The translations under genes and the position numbers were made by a program. Shown one piece after another: positions 6,456-8,017 of a DNA stretch of 8,017 bases. Source of the DNA: Comamonadaceae bacterium. Lineage in GTDB: Bacteria > Pseudomonadota > Gammaproteobacteria > Burkholderiales > Burkholderiaceae. The notes below the pieces were generated by a model. That model did no database searches. It was not told the DNA's origin and worked only from the letters and a program-made list of their open reading frames with translations. The stretch is taken from NCBI GenBank assembly GCA_947505915.1, contig CANNNH010000056.1:1-8017 (forward strand). Reading direction: 5' to 3'. Position 1 is the stretch's first letter. The number at the start of each line of letters is the position of its first letter.

Positions 6456-8017
6456 ATGCGCTGTGAATTGTCCACCATTTGTGCGCTTATCGCCGCGTCA
6501 TTTTGTGCCAGCGCTTGGGCTCAAAACGCGGTGCAGGCCGGTGATGTGCTGCGCGAAATTGAACCAGCTCGCCCTTCGACGGTTCCGGCAGCCTTGCCAG
6601 TGGATGCAGCCAAGCCCCAACCTTCGGCCTTGGAGCCCGGAGCCACCACCGTGCAGGTGCGCCAGTGGGTGCTTGATGGCAACACTTTGCTCAACCAAGC
6701 CGAGGTGGGCACCCTGCTGCAAAACTTTACCGCTGCGCCCATCTCGATCAAGCAAATCAATGAAGCGGCCGCTTGGGTGCAGCGCGCGTATGAGGCAGAA
6801 GGTTGGCTCGCCCGGGTAGTGCTGCCCTCACAAGACCTCACCGATGGTGTGGTGCGCATGCAAGTGCTGGAGGCTAAGCTGGGCGCTGTGGTGCTCGACG
6901 GCCAAGCCGCCACCCGCGTGAGACCAGACATTGTGCAAGCCGTGGTGAGTCAACCACTCACCACGGGCAGCTCCCTCAACACCCACCGCGTCAACCGGGG
7001 CTTGCTGCTGGCCGATGACCTGAGCGGCGTGAGCGTGACTGGCCAGCTCAAAACCGGCCAAGCAGAGGGCACCACCGACGTGCTGGTGCGCACACTGAAC
7101 GATCCCGCTACGATGTTTGACGTGGCACTGGACAACGGCAACGCCCGATCGGTGGGCGAGTGGCGCGCCATCGGCTCGGCTCTGTGGCTCAGCCCCCTGG
7201 GCTACGGCGAGAGCTATTCGGCCCAAACCCTCAAGGCCGAAGGCGCCGAATACCTGCGCCTGGGCGCCAGCGCCCCGCTGGGCAGCAGCGGCCTCAAAGG
7301 CAATGTGGCCGTGAGCCACATGGACTACAAAGTGGTTACCAAAGGCAACGATGGTGTGGTGCCCAACATCAAAGGCAGGGCCCAAACACTCAGCGCTGAT
7401 GCGGCCTACCCACTCATCCGATCCCGCTCTCAAAACCTCTATCTCACCGCAGGTGTGGAGCGGCGCGACTACGGCAGCTTTGTCGACAACGCCCAAGAAA
7501 AAGACTACCGCGTCACCGCCTATTTGGTGGGTTTGAGCGGCAACCACTTTGACAGCCTAGGCGGCGCAGGCTCCAACGCCTACAGCCTAAGCCTCATCAG
7601 CGGCCGCGTCAAAAAACTGGACGCCACCTCGGGCAACGACGACGCCACCCTGGGCAGCTACAACAAGCTGCGCTGGGCCTTGTCACGCCAACAGGCCGTG
7701 GCCAAGGGTGTGACATTTTTTGCCAGCGTGCAAGGGCAACACACCGGCAGCAAGCCGCTGGACAGCTCCGAGAACATGAGCCTGGGTGGCCCCAGCGGTG
7801 TACGTGCTTACCCCGTGGGCGAAGCCAGTGGCCCACAAGGCGCGGTGGGCAACATCGAGTTGCGCTGGGCGCTCTCGTCGCAGTGGCTCATCACCCCGTT
7901 CTATGACCATGGCCGTGTGCAGAAGCGCACCGCCGACGCGTTGAGCGCCTACAGCCTGCAAGGCGCAGGCGTGAGCGTGACCTGGACCGGCCCCGACGGC
8001 TACGTGGCCAAAGCCAC
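6456..8017 (+). CDS. Two-partner secretion outer-membrane transporter TpsB (ShlB/FhaC/HecB family; 3' end missing)
   Basis: Proteins of this family form an outer-membrane pore that exports one large partner protein (TpsA: adhesin, hemolysin or contact-dependent toxin). The frame is open from ATG 6456 to the window edge, giving 520 residues. Perhaps 40-60 more are expected from family length. A signal peptide ends at AWA before QN (about residue 24), followed by a proline-rich linker (to about 63). The first POTRA domain runs from VQVRQW to QVLE (about 65-139), with GWLARVVLP inside it. A second POTRA covers about 141-218, ending at TTDVLVRTLND. Beta-barrel strands with alternating polar and aromatic residues follow. 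The conserved loop-6 motif appears as LGGPSGVRAYP (R450), and its partner F-x-D-x-G as FYDHG (D484). Both residues of the expected salt bridge are present. It is divergent from the histidine kinase gene. The substrate protein lies outside the window, so substrate type is unknown. Confidence 0.94.
   Translation, partial: MRCELSTICALIAASFCASAWAQNAVQAGDVLREIEPARPSTVPAALPVDAAKPQPSALEPGATTVQVRQWVLDGNTLLNQAEVGTLLQNFTAAPISIKQINEAAAWVQRAYEAEGWLARVVLPSQDLTDGVVRMQVLEAKLGAVVLDGQAATRVRPDIVQAVVSQPLTTGSSLNTHRVNRGLLLADDLSGVSVTGQLKTGQAEGTTDVLVRTLNDPATMFDVALDNGNARSVGEWRAIGSALWLSPLGYGESYSAQTLKAEGAEYLRLGASAPLGSSGLKGNVAVSHMDYKVVTKGNDGVVPNIKGRAQTLSADAAYPLIRSRSQNLYLTAGVERRDYGSFVDNAQEKDYRVTAYLVGLSGNHFDSLGGAGSNAYSLSLISGRVKKLDATSGNDDATLGSYNKLRWALSRQQAVAKGVTFFASVQGQHTGSKPLDSSENMSLGGPSGVRAYPVGEASGPQGAVGNIELRWALSSQWLITPFYDHGRVQKRTADALSAYSLQGAGVSVTWTGPDGYVAKA

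Noticed and set aside
6828..7547. A 239-codon open frame on the minus strand opposite tpsB
   Set aside because: It is antisense to strongly recognisable TpsB coding sequence. Its translation is alanine/histidine/glycine-rich with no domain, as expected from the complement of GC-biased codons.
1..8017. CRISPR arrays, tRNA/rRNA genes, insertion sequences, long direct repeats
   Set aside because: None was seen on reading through both strands. No regularly spaced repeats, transposase motifs or terminal inverted repeats are present.

Overview
The window looks like a chromosomal segment from a GC-rich betaproteobacterium. Burkholderiales, probably Comamonadaceae (Rhodoferax/Polaromonas-like), is the best guess. 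This rests on gene content, codon use and the style of the proteins (an E. coli-type GshA, and a DTW protein with a long basic N-terminus), not on any marker gene. No RNA genes, insertion sequences or CRISPR arrays are visible.

Left part (1-4284, all + strand): housekeeping genes. The window opens inside gshA (glutamate-cysteine ligase, 5' end missing). A DTW-domain tRNA-modification enzyme of the TapT/YfiP family follows. Its stop overlaps (ATGA) the start of a 95-residue protein of unknown function with two CxxC pairs. Twelve bases later comes a RIO-type kinase, and then rbgA/ylqF, a circularly permuted ribosome-assembly GTPase. The tapT-CxxC protein-RIO kinase set is tightly packed and reads as one operon. 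With rbgA it forms a small neighbourhood of RNA and ribosome functions.

Right part (4285-8017): more accessory in character. A 166-bp gap with no intact gene separates rbgA from a convergent, noticeably AT-richer gene for a 624-residue membrane sensor histidine kinase (signal peptide, 7TMR-DISM sensor and membrane parts, HisKA, HATPase). No partner response regulator is in view. Across a 130-bp divergent intergenic region lies a gene for an outer-membrane two-partner-secretion transporter (TpsB; ShlB/FhaC/HecB family). It runs off the right edge, and the secreted TpsA partner is presumably downstream. The intergenic region holds a plausible sigma-70-like promoter for tpsB, two 12-bp dyad sequences and a possible overlapping promoter for the kinase. 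It is the most interesting non-coding stretch of the window. That the kinase controls the secretion system is a hypothesis only.

No clearly new biological system was found. The best leads are the unknown CxxC protein coupled to TapT and the RIO kinase, and the kinase/TpsB divergent control region.
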